Assembly: GCA_023853785.1 (NCBI GenBank)
Contig: JAJIRX010001014.1
Coordinates: 1-47,487 of the forward strand
Origin: Psilocybe azurescens
Taxonomy: Eukaryota; Basidiomycota; Agaricomycetes; Agaricales; Agrocybaceae
Length of the DNA: 47,487 nucleotides
Direction of reading: 5' to 3'
Shown: piece by piece, positions 22,100 through 33,639 of the stretch
Layout: each line of letters starts with the position of its first letter
Position numbering within the stretch: position 1 is the first letter of the stretch
Program-made: the position numbers and the translations under genes
Notes under the pieces: generated by a model
What the model was told of the DNA's origin: nothing
The model's database searches: none
The model's input: the letters and a program-made list of their open reading frames with translations, nothing else

Positions 22100-22640
22100 T
22101 GTGTGCATACTAGCGTACTACAGGCTTCGCTAAGTATGAGCGGGTATGTCACGTTTGACAAGGATATAATCTGGTTCAGTGATACCTGCGTTATCCTGTC
22201 CAATTCACCACAGCGGGAGGCTGGCAATCATCAAGATCAGTATAGCGAGTACACCGTCATTACCGAGTATAGTTCCGCGTGTCAGACATATAATAGCACT
22301 AGACCGCTCGCCGAACTCTCTTGCTATGGCGGTGAGCTCAACCATTTAAGTACAAGCGGATATACCGTCTGCTCTATTATGGTAATTTTTTCAAAGTTAC
22401 AGCCAAGCTTCAATTCGGTACAGCGCACAGATACATAAATCGGCAGTATTGACCAATACAAAGCATGATCATAAACGAGAGTACGAACAAACGCGCTGGT
22501 TGGGTCGGAGATCAAAATTACAATGATCGCGTTAGTAGCAGTAGTCGAAGGAGCGAAATGTGGATGGCAAATTGTGGTTTATTACTTCCTACGACTCGTA
22601 TTCTCTCTTGATTCTTCACGTATGCACTCTTTTGATGGAC
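22100..22640 (-). pseudogene. Possible decayed membrane-protein copy
   Basis: The minus strand reads ATNAIIVILISDPTSAFVRT and VYDHALYWSILPIYVSVRC (about 22540-22420), which faintly recalls the AIMVLVGLFTDP region of the neighbouring seven-helix gene, followed by another hydrophobic stretch (LAILILMIASLPLW) in a different frame. No complete gene can be built. The similarity is weak and judged by eye. Confidence 0.25.
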
Positions 22641-23421
22641 TCAGATACGGATAAATAAAATCACAGAACCAGAGGTGCCTCGAATATCCTCCACACGTAC
22701 GATGAATTCATACATGGAGATCTATCGGCCTCCGATAATGGTAGTGAGTTACAAATACCTCAGTTCATTGAAATGTAAGATCTTTAAATTCTTATCAAGC
22801 CCTTGTGTATTTAAACGCTATACACTTGCAGTTGCTTCGTTCTCACTGTGTATATTTATTCAGATGTTGATCATCGATAACGATGCACATGTACTCGGGA
22901 GTAATGACTCAGTTAGTGTCATGTTTGAACTGTGGGTAATACATGTTCACGCTTCTTCTTTACTAACAGAGACCGTGTAAAATATAGGGCGAAGGGCTAT
23001 AATCATTATCCGATCTGAGTCATAACTAGTATTAGATAGCTATTCCCCTTTTGCAACTAATGAAAACCACATCAACGGAAAACAATAGAGATGTGTGAGA
23101 GAATGTGCGATATATTGAACATTACTCCAAGTCACTCAGTCGTGCAATATACAACAGAGAAATTGCTTAGCTGCTCGTTATCATATTTACGGTCAACCCA
23201 ACAACCAACTATGGCTGTCAATGGAGGTCTCCAGTTGTTACGTACAATAAGTCGCTGGGCGCTTATTTTGATGATTACATGGGATCGGAAGCTAGGCGAA
23301 CTTCTGACTGAGATTGTTAGTAAGGGTTGATTTTTCTGTGCTGCAGTCTGGATACAAATAAATCCGCAGCTCTGAGCTACAGGTCATGCTGCGAGAACGG
23401 GTGTGACAATTTCTGTGATCT

Positions 23422-23667
23422 TCAGATGTTAGAGAAACATTTCGGCTGTAGAGCGACGGAAATTTTTCTCCAAGTCAGAAAGCTTCTTGCTGTTAAGAAT
23501 AACATTGTAATGGAAGACAATATTATCCCTAGTGTTACCCCTGTTAAATTCGAAGCAGGTCGAGTGCACCTGCACTTGAACAGAAGCCTGATTCTTGTTT
23601 CAAGGGGAACTTCCACGCCGTTATTCTCGATGCTCATCCCGAGAGTTATATTTACAATCCCTAACAA
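23422..23667 (-). pseudogene. Small ORF with one predicted membrane helix
   Basis: 81 codons with a hydrophobic run (TGVTLGIILSSITMLFLTAR). The strand, frame and spacing could place it as an exon of a membrane protein on the minus strand, but no convincing flanking exons were found. It may be chance. Confidence 0.2.
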
Positions 23668-23785
23668 GATATAGAATTGTTTAAAAGAGGCTGCTCGTCA
23701 AATAAAGAGTGTATCCGAGCCCCCAATATCCTCACTTCGACTGGCCTACCTCTAACCCTCGAATCTTACAGCCATTGTGTGAGGC

Positions 23786-24349
23786 ATGGAAAGCAAAATG
23801 GTGTCCACAGTAGCTCGTTCTCTGTCCCCAAATGTTGTAGTCGAGTTCGTCTCATTCGAGCGGTATTATCCATTGCGAGGCATACGATTGGCGCCAGTCA
23901 AAGCGAAAGAAGTCCTGATACTTTATGACTTCCCCAGTGCTGGACAAAACACGGCCTATGACCTCTTCACTAACTTGACAAGCAAACAAACGATCTCTTG
24001 TGTTCTAGCCAAACCTATTGATTGGTACGGAACGATCAAGACCCGAGTCATTATGATACACCAGAAAGTGGAATATCCTCGGATTTACAGCGATTACGTA
24101 GATTGGGTCAATAAATTTATCATCAGTTCCAAGGCCGAATACCCTGAATACCGTGAGGCACCTATTAACCACCCCATTGATGGACTGGAATGTCGACGTA
24201 TAATCTTCACTTACCACGTTCAAAACACTTGTTACAAGATACAGAATTATTTGACTAGTTGGATTAATTGCAGTCCAGACCTCGACTGGGCACAGTATAT
24301 GAGGCCCATTGGACCTGCGTTAGGAATGGCATTACCTATCACCCGGTGA
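23786..24349 (+). CDS. Hypothetical protein, 187 codons
   Basis: The longest open frame in the 22-27 kb stretch, from ATG 23786 (MESKMVSTVARSLSPNVVVE) to TGA. Composition is ordinary (charged and hydrophobic residues mixed), and the frame is unlikely to stay open this long by chance, though not decisively so. No domain is recognised. It could be an exon of a larger spliced gene or a relic of one. Confidence 0.35.
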   Translation: MESKMVSTVARSLSPNVVVEFVSFERYYPLRGIRLAPVKAKEVLILYDFPSAGQNTAYDLFTNLTSKQTISCVLAKPIDWYGTIKTRVIMIHQKVEYPRIYSDYVDWVNKFIISSKAEYPEYREAPINHPIDGLECRRIIFTYHVQNTCYKIQNYLTSWINCSPDLDWAQYMRPIGPALGMALPITR

Positions 24350-24812
24350 AACGGACGACTGAAAACTACATCTACCAGCGAGATATAGCATTATCGTTCT
24401 GTCACCCTGTGCCACAATCGCTCTAGTCTTTCTCAAAGCTCAAATATTAAGCTTCTCTGAATTAGACCGCCTCACCCATGCTCATGCTCCTTGATAGTTA
24501 TACCATTTTTCTGCATCACACTATTCCACATGCCGCACTGGTATTTACTCCCCATTACAATTGTGTGTTGCATATAGTTTTGTTGTCTTACTAGTAGTGA
24601 TAACTCTGGATAAAAGTGTAGAAAACTCATCATTTTAAATCAATTCCTTTGTATGACTTGTATATAAGTACGGAGTCTTGTACATGAGAAAGTACTCATA
24701 CCATCTGTCGGCCCCTTGAATCAAAATAACGGGACCCAAATAGAATCAAATAATCACCGGGCCCTCGTAGACGTGATGATCAAGAACAAATCGATAACTA
24801 ATAACCAATACG

Positions 24813-25172
24813 TTGTTGCTTACACGCTACGTTGGTAAGTCGATAATTCTTTGCATTTCTCATTGTCTCTTGCCTCACTTTTATATGTATATTTCACCAG
24901 TGTCTAACGCAATTAGACAAGCGAAGTCCCTCAGTGACTGGAACAGATATAAACTTCTCGCATATAATAATTCACTCGTCATTCCGATCCAATTATTTCA
25001 CTACGGTGCATACCCGTCTTTAGATCAGCTTGACCCTGGAATACTCGATGCTCCACCTGGCTCTGATAATTGCAGTCCTCCCGATACTGCCCCAGAATAC
25101 CGGGGATATCTCAATTTCGTAACCAAGCCACCCAATAGAGCACTGTCAACGACTTCGCTACTCATACTTTGA
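24813..25172 (+). CDS. Hypothetical ORF, possible spliced exon
   Basis: Open frame of 119 codons. A good intron (GTAAGT at about 24835 to TTCACCAG at 24900) would leave an exon starting at 24901 that encodes SNAIRQAKSLSDWNRYK and a Pro/Asp-rich part (PGILDAPPGSDNCSPPD). No known family. Confidence 0.3.
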   Translation: MLLTRYVGKSIILCISHCLLPHFYMYISPVSNAIRQAKSLSDWNRYKLLAYNNSLVIPIQLFHYGAYPSLDQLDPGILDAPPGSDNCSPPDTAPEYRGYLNFVTKPPNRALSTTSLLIL

Positions 25173-25420
25173 AACTTCTAGGGTTCCATGAGCGTAGAAC
25201 GCTTTTAAAACGCATAAAGCCATTCATTTTATGATCTGCATTGATGGGAACAGGACCACAGAAACTGATCCATGCCTCAGTTTGCACTCGTACTCTCTAA
25301 CAGTGCTGACGCAGAAGCAAGGGTGATAGTAGAGGCGACCGCAGCTTATCAGTTCAACAGTTCAAAGCAAGGAAACTGTAGCCTTCTTCTGTTAAACCTC
25401 ATTACCATCCTCTGCATTAC

Positions 25421-25675
25421 ATGTCTGGTACTCGTTCTAAACTCTATCTGATCCCAGTCACTGAAGATTTAAGCGGTGCTGTCATCCTCGGTCAATGGCC
25501 TGCAACTCAAACTCAAATATATCTTAAAGTGTGTTGCCATAGGGACCGAATCGCGGGGCGCTCGCGAAAGCATGGGAGATACTCAATACAGAATGCTGGA
25601 TCCTACACGATTAATCGCCTTCAAAATTCTGTCGAAAAGTCATTGGCAACAATTTTTGGAGGGCATTTAGGTTGA
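25421..25675 (+). CDS. Hypothetical small ORF
   Basis: 84 codons starting MSGTRSKLYLIPVTEDLSGA. No motif recognised and no splice context that joins it to the preceding ORF with confidence. May be chance. Confidence 0.2.
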   Translation: MSGTRSKLYLIPVTEDLSGAVILGQWPATQTQIYLKVCCHRDRIAGRSRKHGRYSIQNAGSYTINRLQNSVEKSLATIFGGHLG

Positions 25676-26129
25676 TTACTGGATTGTCGAAGCCCAAACG
25701 GCTTGATATTTAAGTTCACATTGATATCACGCTCTTCTATATTTCCCTTTACCTTAAACGAGGTAGCCACTGGCACTCAAATGTCTTCAACAAGCCTTGT
25801 CCATCCTCTTAGATCTTTGCAATTGCATGGGATCTGACTTCTATTTTCCGCTCCCATGTCTGTGCATCGTCTCCGCTGCCCTTCCAAGCTATTCACCTCG
25901 CCTAGTACCATGTCAGCCTCCTCCGAGCAAGTGTTCTGCCTAATATTAAACGCCATGTTATGCAATTTGAAAGCAAGGTTTCCGTTGTTGACTCCAGTGT
26001 TTATTGTCAGTGGCAGACATCCAGATTGGGCTTAAAGTAATGCATGTTGTCGCCTTCGATCCCTGATGAGATCTGCGACCCCTAAAAGTATCGCACACAA
26101 CCTGTGAGTAATGCGAGGACGAATCATCT

Positions 26130-26567
26130 TCATAGTCTCACTTTCACACCATCAGCAAAAGCGCTCGGGAGCAAGGTTGTAATACCACGTAGATGTAAGG
26201 TCATAAATGCACCAAATGCATGTAACGCGATATATTGAGAAACTGAGACATGCCAATATGAAAAAGTCGGGTAAGAACTTCTCCCGGGCCAAATGTAATG
26301 AATCAGTAAAACGTTAAGTAAGATTGTACCCTCCCAAAGGTCTTTAATTATGTGCAGATATATAAAGGCATTCAAGTTTTTATCTGCTATAGATGCTTGC
26401 CTCAGATACACTGACACCAACGCAGGAACACTCATTAAATCAGGCAGTGGTACGCAAAAATCATGCAATTGTAGTATTAAAAATACAGGTGGTGATACAA
26501 TGTAACAAATAGAGAGCCCGACAAAGAATACAAGGCTGAGAACATGTGAATGATATACCGAGAGCAA
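26130..26567 (-). CDS. Multi-pass membrane protein fragment
   Basis: 145 codons with several hydrophobic helices (LSLVFFVGLSICYIVSPPV, LWEGTILLNVLLIHYIW, YIALHAFGAFMTLHLRGI). The pattern, ending in a helix followed by LRLR-like residues, resembles the C-terminal half of mushroom seven-helix proteins with a hydrophilic loop before DLWEG. No N-terminal half was found upstream, so it is probably truncated. Confidence 0.4.
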   Translation of the reverse strand: MLSVYHSHVLSLVFFVGLSICYIVSPPVFLILQLHDFCVPLPDLMSVPALVSVYLRQASIADKNLNAFIYLHIIKDLWEGTILLNVLLIHYIWPGRSSYPTFSYWHVSVSQYIALHAFGAFMTLHLRGITTLLPSAFADGVKVRL

Positions 26568-26599
26568 TTGCGAGCGGAACTTGAATCTTGAGAGTAAGA

Positions 26600-27419
26600 A
26601 AGCGAAGCGAGATTCAAAAAGCGAGCATGTGCAAATATAATCTACTTAATGTTGCATCAGATTGGTTGAGCGGCCCATCCTATTTTGCCTCCTCTGCCCC
26701 TCTCGCTTGTCCCCACAGCACTGCTCCAATGCCACTCATGCTGCCCATATCCTATATTTGTGTTTCTGCTCTACCCACTTTTATACTACAACCCACCAAA
26801 TAAAACACGCAGTAAAGCGTTCAAATATCATCTCCTTTGCTTTACATCTTCCGTCCTCCACCTTAGTTGGCGCATGAGTTGTTTTTTAATAAGTAAGGCG
26901 TGTATTTAATTTACCATCCCCTCGCCTGCCGAGAGTCTCAGCAACTTGAGGCGTCCCCTTACAGTTTCGTTTATCTTTTATTAAGTACTCTCTTTCGCTT
27001 CCATATGCAGGCGCCTTTTGTTCAAGAACCAAACCTTTTCATCGTCCTGTTCTCTTCTCATAATTTGCTTTTCTTTGATTGAGCCTGCGTTCTTCTTTCT
27101 ACTAATCAATACAAGTCGCTTGTCGGAGACTTTTTATGTGCAACGGCAGCTCTTACCCCTTACTCTATTCTTCTAAGTTAATATCGACGGAGCTGGACTC
27201 TATTCCGTGCATGTGTCGGATGCTGCTTTACTAAAAATGTTTATTCTTTCTCTTTGCGTGATGGCTTATAACCTTTTTGTTGCCATCCTTGTATTCATTC
27301 TTGTAAAATACTTGTACCTGCTCCTTAATTAACACGAAAACAGTAAGAATTTGAACTCGCCCAAGTAAATAACTGGAATAATCATGATTGATATATCACT
27401 GATATATTAATGTCTCGAC
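26600..27419. other. Region without a recognised gene
   Basis: Pyrimidine-rich sequence with short ORFs only, in overlapping frames, lacking motifs. Confidence 0.4.
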
Positions 27420-27660
27420 AATGCCAACACCAAATACCGAGGGCACCCTAACGTCCTCACGCGCTTGACATGGTACCTGTCTTTACCCACAACCTCACGA
27501 CACCACCACCACCACAGATCTCCCCATTCCCTTTTTTCCTTAAATTACGCGCGCTGGATCTCTGTACGCCCGCCATATATCTCTTACCTTCCATGCGCTA
27601 CACCCACGATCTGGATATCGTCATTATTATTCCACCCACACTCACGCACGTACTAATACC
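27420..27660 (+). repeat. Dispersed repeat, copy R1
   Basis: From CGAGGGCACCCTAACG to CACGATCTGGATATCGTCATT, this sequence is related to 30820-31130 (same strand) and 31935-32230 (opposite strand). Shared anchors include GCGCTTGA, a CCACCAC-rich part, and (C)ACGATCTGGATATC near the right end. No coding content recognised. Confidence 0.6.
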
Positions 27661-29450
27661 ACCACTGGCCTCCCGCCATCTTGCGGTGCCTGTTCTCTGT
27701 GAGGTAACAATTCCCCCTTTCGGGACCGACGGCCCGTGGATTAGAATTTGTTGAAGGGACGCACGAAAAATTCGATGCGTGCAATATGAACTTTGAGGCA
27801 AGGTTGGTGAGAAGAGGCTGGGAAGACTCAAAATTGAGTGTCTGAATCAAGATCCGTGCTGCGTGCAATGTACAGCCCATTATCTGTGTGTAGTCTTACG
27901 TGTATTTTGAGTAATTTCTACGCTATTGCTCCCCTCTAGACAAAAAATACGTTGTCTTCTTCCTTTCTAGTTAATAATGACCAGATAGTGATTATGTTAC
28001 CCAGGTCCTTAGGAATTATCTGCAAAGTGCTAAGAAAATCAGATGGTCTTGTGAGTTTTAAATCGTTATGTGCCGTCGTCTTTGCAATTCAAGGAGTCGT
28101 GACTCAAGGTACCCATCTGAATGCCTGTATCAAATACGCATGTTGTTCTGGCCTCGATGTCTAGCGACCCACGCTCCCACCCCACCGGTCCCATAGATGG
28201 TGAGTAATCCAATACGGCCAATTCCCCACAGAAACAACATATTCACCTCTAATTTCTCGGTGCCGACTATACCCACCGCTATGCTTTCGACCTCGTCTCC
28301 ATCGTCACCTCTCCATGCGGTGTGTTTTCACTCCTCAACATCCAGAGTGACCTCCGCGTCAGCAACTCCAAGAACTTCAAGTGAAGCGGGTACATCGCTA
28401 TCAACTCCGTTAGTTCCCTTTGTTATTGGCCCAGGAACTGCAATTTGGACGCTCTTTTGCATATATCGACACTGAGCTTTCCACAGTTTGTTTTATCTTA
28501 ATTATCTCATTTTCTCCGATGTATACTAAAGTCACATTTGCATACTTTCAATTTCCAATGGTAGAAGTGTTAAAAGGCCACGGCTCAGGGCCTAGGTGCA
28601 CAAAACACTGGCGATGAGGCATCAAATTTCACAGTCATTCTAGAACGAATGGATATTGCTCGAGGCAGCCTGGATTTGATTAAAAATAGTTTTCTTCTGT
28701 TTGACTTGTTTTTGTAACGACTCTGATTGTGGACATGGGGAGTGTACTACCTACGAGGAACAATTAAAACGCATCTTGTTTCTGATGTGCACGTTCTTCC
28801 TTTACTTGTCAGTGGTTTCAACCATACTAGCATGCAGTCTGATTAACAGAGCCAATGACATAACATGCGCGCTGTCTGAAACCTGCCAAAGGATGACAAC
28901 TTGTCTTACATTTTCAGAGTATAGTATTCATTGTAAAGCTTATGAACAATTATGATTCCCAGTGGAGCTGGTATCCGCTGCTCGTGTGTTTGAAATTTGG
29001 AATCAATTTTATTTGTTCATAATGAGCCACTCCTCCGTTTTCGGTAGATTTCTCCTGAACCACCTGAGTTCAATTCGAGTGCCCAGATTCCTTGTATTCG
29101 GATGCGGGCAAGGTATAATCGTATCGTGGATGCCACGAATTCTGCTTTGGAGACTCCCATATTCTCCCATATTGAACTTTGTCTTATCGTGTTCCCAGAT
29201 GTAAATACCTCCTTGCTTACGGACAAGAGATGCCCACGGTCGTTGTCATTTATCAAGGGTCCTATATTTCCCTCATTGACTCAGCAAAACAAGCCACAAA
29301 GTCAACCTTACTTGCTAATTGTGACTTGACAATCAGAAAGCTATGACCAGGGTTAATCTCATTATCCTCCACGATTACGTGTCATTTTAATTGTTAAACA
29401 CCTTATGGTTTTGATTCGCTTTGACGTTGTTTGTGCCGCGTATATCCAAC
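27661..29450. other. Region without a recognised gene
   Basis: ORFs at 28197-28475 (Ser/Thr-rich), 28701-28955 (one hydrophobic helix, Cys-rich start) and 28962-29204 are all under 100 codons and match nothing known to me. Confidence 0.4.
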
Positions 29451-29454
29451 TTGT

Positions 29455-30253
29455 TCATCCGCATTGATGACGATGACGCCACTGGCACGACCTTCGACTT
29501 TGACTGCGATTGTGGCCCCGGACTCGAAGCTCGAAGTATTGTCGTGGATCCGGCATTCGCATAGCTGTTATTTCGAATCAGAGCTCAAATATCTTTAGCT
29601 GCTTGCTCGTCGTCGAGGAGGACGAAGATTCAGCCACCACCTAGGATGGCGATTCCGACCACGTCTCTCCGTTTTCAACAGCACGCTCTCCTATGCCGAG
29701 CGCAGATGGCGCACTGCAGAGCTCGAAGTGCAAGACGCGCGCCTCGTGATCCGGCTGAAAATATTTTTGAGGCTACAGGGTGTGCAGGAGGCGGAATCCG
29801 ATGTGCAGTTCTTCGAGGGGTCGCGTAGTGGATGTGCAGAAGATGAAGAGCAGCCAATAGAACAAGAGGAGGACGAGAATGAAGATGAAGATTGCTCGGG
29901 CGACAAGCGACCAGCTCATGTACCCGCCCGCCCTGTCCGATATCCCTCCATTATTCTTCCCCGAACCCGTGTCTGCCTCCAGATCGATACGCCAGCGCCG
30001 CTCTGTGCTGCTCACGTCGTACATGATCGCGCTCCTGCACATGAAGCACCGTATAAGGCCTGCGTGCAAGGGATTCGATGGCGTCGGGTCAGGTAGCTGC
30101 AATGGAAAACAAGGATTAGGGAGAGGTTTGAGGAGCGGGCTGAGGACGTGTGCATGGACTGCTGACGAGGATAGCGAGGGTTGGGTGCAGGGGATGGAAG
30201 AGGAATATCACCCGTCGTCGGTTGCGGATTTCTATGCTGGGATAGATTATTGA
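29455..30253 (+). pseudogene. C-terminal segment of the Ser-rich/coiled-coil gene (copy 2)
   Basis: In alternating frames it reads ERRWRTAELEVQDARLVIR with LQGVQEAESDVQFFE (29700-29820), an acidic stretch (EDENEDEDC), then EPVSASRSIRQRRSVLLTSY with MIALLHMKHRI (29955-30060), and ends in GLRSGLRTCAW ... HPSSVADFYAGIDY before the stop at 30253. These match the 17.4-16.9 kb segment of copy 1 and the end of copy 3. Several frame changes show decay. Confidence 0.6.
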
Positions 30254-31130
30254 GGGCTTTGGGTATGGATTCGGGTGATGATTGATGCGTGCGTTGTATG
30301 CTTTTTTGAACGGGGGTGGATTTCCGAGGTTTTGGTATTTGCTTTCTTTATGTTCACGTTCGTATTTTCCCTACTCTCACTTATTCGTCCCTCGTGCCAA
30401 TCCCTTTATTGTGTCCCTTCCGACACCGAACACCGGACATCCCACCCTCCCTCTGCGCTTTCACTTTGCTCTCAAATTCCCGTTTTTTATCTTCAAATTT
30501 AAATTCTTACGCCCATCCATTTTCTTCCTTCCCTTCTACCATTTATTCCTCACTGCCTATTTTCCCACTTCCTTTCATATTCATCTTCGACTTCAATTTT
30601 ATGTTCACTTTTCTTTTCTTTTTCTACCGACGGAGTTTAAGTCGAATGCTGGGGTGCTTCATGTTTATTTTTTCAATAGCGGGCTTGTGATCCCCTTTAC
30701 GATATGTAATGATTTTACTTTTTATTTATGGATTTGTATTCTAGTACGCCCCCGAAAACTCGAAAAGAAGAAATACCGAACAAATAAAACGATTGCAACA
30801 ACTCCTCCCCTCCGACTGATGCCCTATCGATGTCTTGGTGTCTCGACGACGCTGAAGATACCCTACATTCTATGCCCGCCCAGCCCACACCCATGCGCTT
30901 GACGCGACACACATATCCTCATGTTTAGCTTAACCCCGCACGAAACCCACCCACCACACACTAAAAATCCCACCGTTAGGACTTTATTGGTTTCGAGCGC
31001 ATTGTGGGTCTATTATACCTCCTTCCCGCATTCTCACCTACGCTTTAACTACGCCTCAGCTTACGCGCTAAGTGCTCCACACGATCTGGATATCACGACA
31101 TTATTTCACGACATGCATGCCACGCACCCC
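29640..31130 (+). repeat. Inverted duplication A, left arm
   Basis: Contains copy 2 of the C-terminal segment, its downstream flank (a TAGTACGCCCCCGAAAA block near 30750) and dispersed repeat R2, in the same order as the right arm (31930-33045) read on the other strand. Arms are clearly diverged. Confidence 0.65.
30820..31130 (+). repeat. Dispersed repeat, copy R2
   Basis: Starts CGATGTCTTGGTGTCTCG and includes CATGCGCTTGACGCG, TTTAGCTTAACCCCG and ACACGATCTGGATATCACG. Matches R3 in inverse orientation along its full length and R1 more weakly. Confidence 0.7.
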
Positions 31131-31164
31131 TAGAATTCGCAAGACAGCCCCGACATCTTCCACT

Positions 31165-31781
31165 TCAAAAGAATATTGATATATGTCGAGGAGAGGACAC
31201 ATATCTGATGACCGTGGCTGCATGGATGAACTGACCTGACGATTTTGCGACCAAATTTGTGATATCTTTCCCCGATGGCCATGAATCTGGAAGATGGTCG
31301 CGCATGATGTGCGTGTTTCGTTTGTCACAAAACGAGTCTGTCATATATAGCCTGATATCCTCGTCTGGCTGGTATGTGTCGTCGAGTGCAAGACGAAAAG
31401 TCAGACTGTGGAGAGGGCGACATAAAATGATATGATGAGATGATACTCTGGTCGGTTGGCAATGAGAAATCTGAAGGGGAGAGCCGAGCGATGATGTAGG
31501 AGTGCATTTGAAATGATGATTAAAATGGTGTTCTGAACTTCCGCTCCATCGCATTCATCGAGACCATCTATGATGATTAGGTTGGGAAACGGTGTCCCAG
31601 ATGTGAAACGGCCGGCACTGGAAAGCTGAAGAAGAGGATCGAGGAACAATGTTTGAAACTGTGTATCGAAATTAAGCTGAAAGATTGCCGGATTGTTATT
31701 GATAACTGCTTCAATTATTGGCCGAGATTCAGGAATGTGGAACCATAATTGATAGGCCTGTTCGAAATTCTGAATATGCAA
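31165..31781 (-). pseudogene. NACHT NTPase fragment of an NLR gene
   Basis: The minus strand encodes FQTLFLDPLLQLS, the Walker B-like LIIIDGLDEC, RFLIANRPEYHL (sensor region), and then, after a frameshift near 31420, LALDDTYQPDEDIRLYMTDS, WPSGKDITNLVAKSSGQFIH and AATVIRYVSSPRH. This is the middle of a mushroom-type NACHT domain. The P-loop is not visible upstream and no repeat domain follows. It sits in the ~0.8 kb spacer between the two arms of inverted duplication A. Confidence 0.75.
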
Positions 31782-31934
31782 AGATATGGATCATCATCAT
31801 GTATTGTATTCTATTAATGTCACCATCGTCGTGTTCCCTCATGCCAAATCGGCGTCGGTCCTAGCTCCTGGATAAGATAGTCACCTCACTAAGAGCCAAT
31901 AGCGAGTGCAGGAGACAAGAGAGAGCACAATATA

Positions 31935-32230
31935 TGAGTAAGGTGGTGTATAGTTTGCATGTGATGGAATAATTATTGTGATATCCAGATCGTGTGCAGC
32001 GCGTAACGCTTAAGCCGATGCGTAGTTAAGGCGTAGATGAATATGTGGGAAGGATACATAAGACCCACAGTGCGCTCGAATGTAAACCCGAACGGCAGGA
32101 ATTTTAGTGGGTGGTGTGTGGGTGGTACGGGGTTAAGCTAAACACGAGGATGGGGCCGCGGGAGCCACATCAAGCGCATGGGGGTGTGTGGGTGGGCGTA
32201 GGGTGTCCTCGAGGCATCGTTGGATCGGAA
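31935..32230 (-). repeat. Dispersed repeat, copy R3
   Basis: Inverse copy of R2: on the minus strand CGATGCCTCGAGGACACCC, CCATGCGCTTGATGTGG, TTTAGCTTAACCCCGTACC and CACGATCTGGATATCACAA. Confidence 0.7.
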
Positions 32231-32629
32231 GGGAGGGGGTTGCAGTAAATTTATTTGTTTAGTATTTCTTTTTTTTATGTTTTCTGGGGGTGTACTAGAA
32301 TCCAAATCCATAAATTATAAATCAAATCGCGATCGCAAAGGGGGTCACAAGTCAGCGAAAGAAAAAGGATAAATGCTAAGCACCCCAGAACTCGACTCAA
32401 ACTGCGTCCGTAGAACGGTTACAAAGGAGGAGTGCAGGGGGTATAATTGCTTTTACTCAGCAGACGGACTCGCGGGCTGGATATTGTAGTAGAACGAAAA
32501 GGGTGTTGCGAAAATAAAAACCACAAATCCAGACATAAGAAAAGGGCCGCATGAAAACCAAACCAAGTTGAACGACTCGAGAAGCAGAAAAATCCAGGTA
32601 AACATTGAGACGATCGACTGGATGCCAAA

Positions 32630-33045
32630 TCAGGGCGGAGGATGTACAGAGGGACAGTACACCCACCTCCAATCAATAATCCATGCATACCAATCCACAA
32701 CCGACGACGGGTTGTACCCATCCTCCATCTCCTGCATACAGCCTTCTTCACTCTCTTCAGTAGCCCGCGCACACGTCTGCAATCCACTCCTCGCACCTCT
32801 ACCCCCGCTTCTCTTCCTGTTAGCACTATAACCACTGGGACCGACGCTGCCAAACCCATTGTGTGCAGGCGTCATGCGGTGCTTCATGAGCAGGAACACA
32901 ATCCTGTACAATGTAGCAGAACGGCGCGGCGCTGGCGTGCAGACTTGGAGACAGACAAGTGTTCGGGGAGAGTGATGGTGGGGAGGATCGGATGGGGCGG
33001 GCACGTACCTGGGCGGCAGCCCACGCACAGGTCCACAATCTTCAC
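32630..33045 (-). pseudogene. C-terminal segment of the Ser-rich/coiled-coil gene (copy 3)
   Basis: The minus strand reads IVFLLMKHRM, then GARSGLQTCARATEESEEG and NPSSVVDWYAW, matching the ends of copies 1 and 2. The segment before the hydrophobic stretch is in another frame. There are no upstream exons. Confidence 0.55.
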
Positions 33046-33089
33046 CTTAGGTTCCGTTTTATATTGAAATTACCATTAGTTTTCGACTG

Positions 33090-33508
33090 GTTGGAACAGA
33101 ACCAGACATCACTGAAAGCTTTTCACGATGCCAACATTACGCAGTGCTTCATCAGCAGAACCGCATATAAGATAGCACGGAGCGGTATTGACTTGGCGCT
33201 TTTGGAATTAAGACAGACAAAAGTGGAGGAGGAGGGGGCAAGGATTAAATGGGGCCGACTGATACTCAAGCTGGTAATCGACCTTAAGCTCGGACAGGAG
33301 GAGTCCCCCCATGCACCTCGTCCCCATCATCCTCTTCTTGACCACCCTTCTCTTGCAACGGCCTGATCACCAAAAATAACACCCAGGGCCTTGAGAAGCT
33401 GAATAGTAGCATCAAATTGACGTCCAGCGGTTCATACCTATCTAGAAAGGAGGATGAGGACATGGTTTGGGTATTGAACTGAACGCTGCTCGAGGTATTC
33501 AGCAGCAC
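33090..33508 (-). pseudogene. C-terminal segment, most decayed (copy 4)
   Basis: The minus strand near 33220-33130 encodes a diverged PKAPSQYRSVLSYMRF, then after a shift LLMKHCVMLAS, which aligns with the VLLTSYMI..LLMKHC block of the other copies. Upstream lies an acidic piece, QEEDDGDEVHGG. Confidence 0.45.
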
Positions 33509-33639
33509 TTTGTACGCAACACGTGAGTGATTGTTACGTAATTATTCCATTTGCGTAACTCCAAACTGCAAAAGCAAATCCGCCATCATCGTTCACTTTG
33601 TTTCTTCATTAGATGTACTATGTCGTCGGCACGCTCTAT

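Larger units (their letters stand above)
31930..33045 (-). repeat. Inverted duplication A, right arm
   Basis: Read on the minus strand it repeats the order of the left arm: copy 3 of the C-terminal segment, the flank with GGGGGTGTACTAGAATCCAA (32288-32307), and repeat R3. Confidence 0.65.

Noticed and set aside
26060..26085. Another hammerhead at CCTGATGAGATCTG
   Set aside because: CTGATGA is present but no GAAA with a stem II follows, and no cleavage-site strand pairs nearby.
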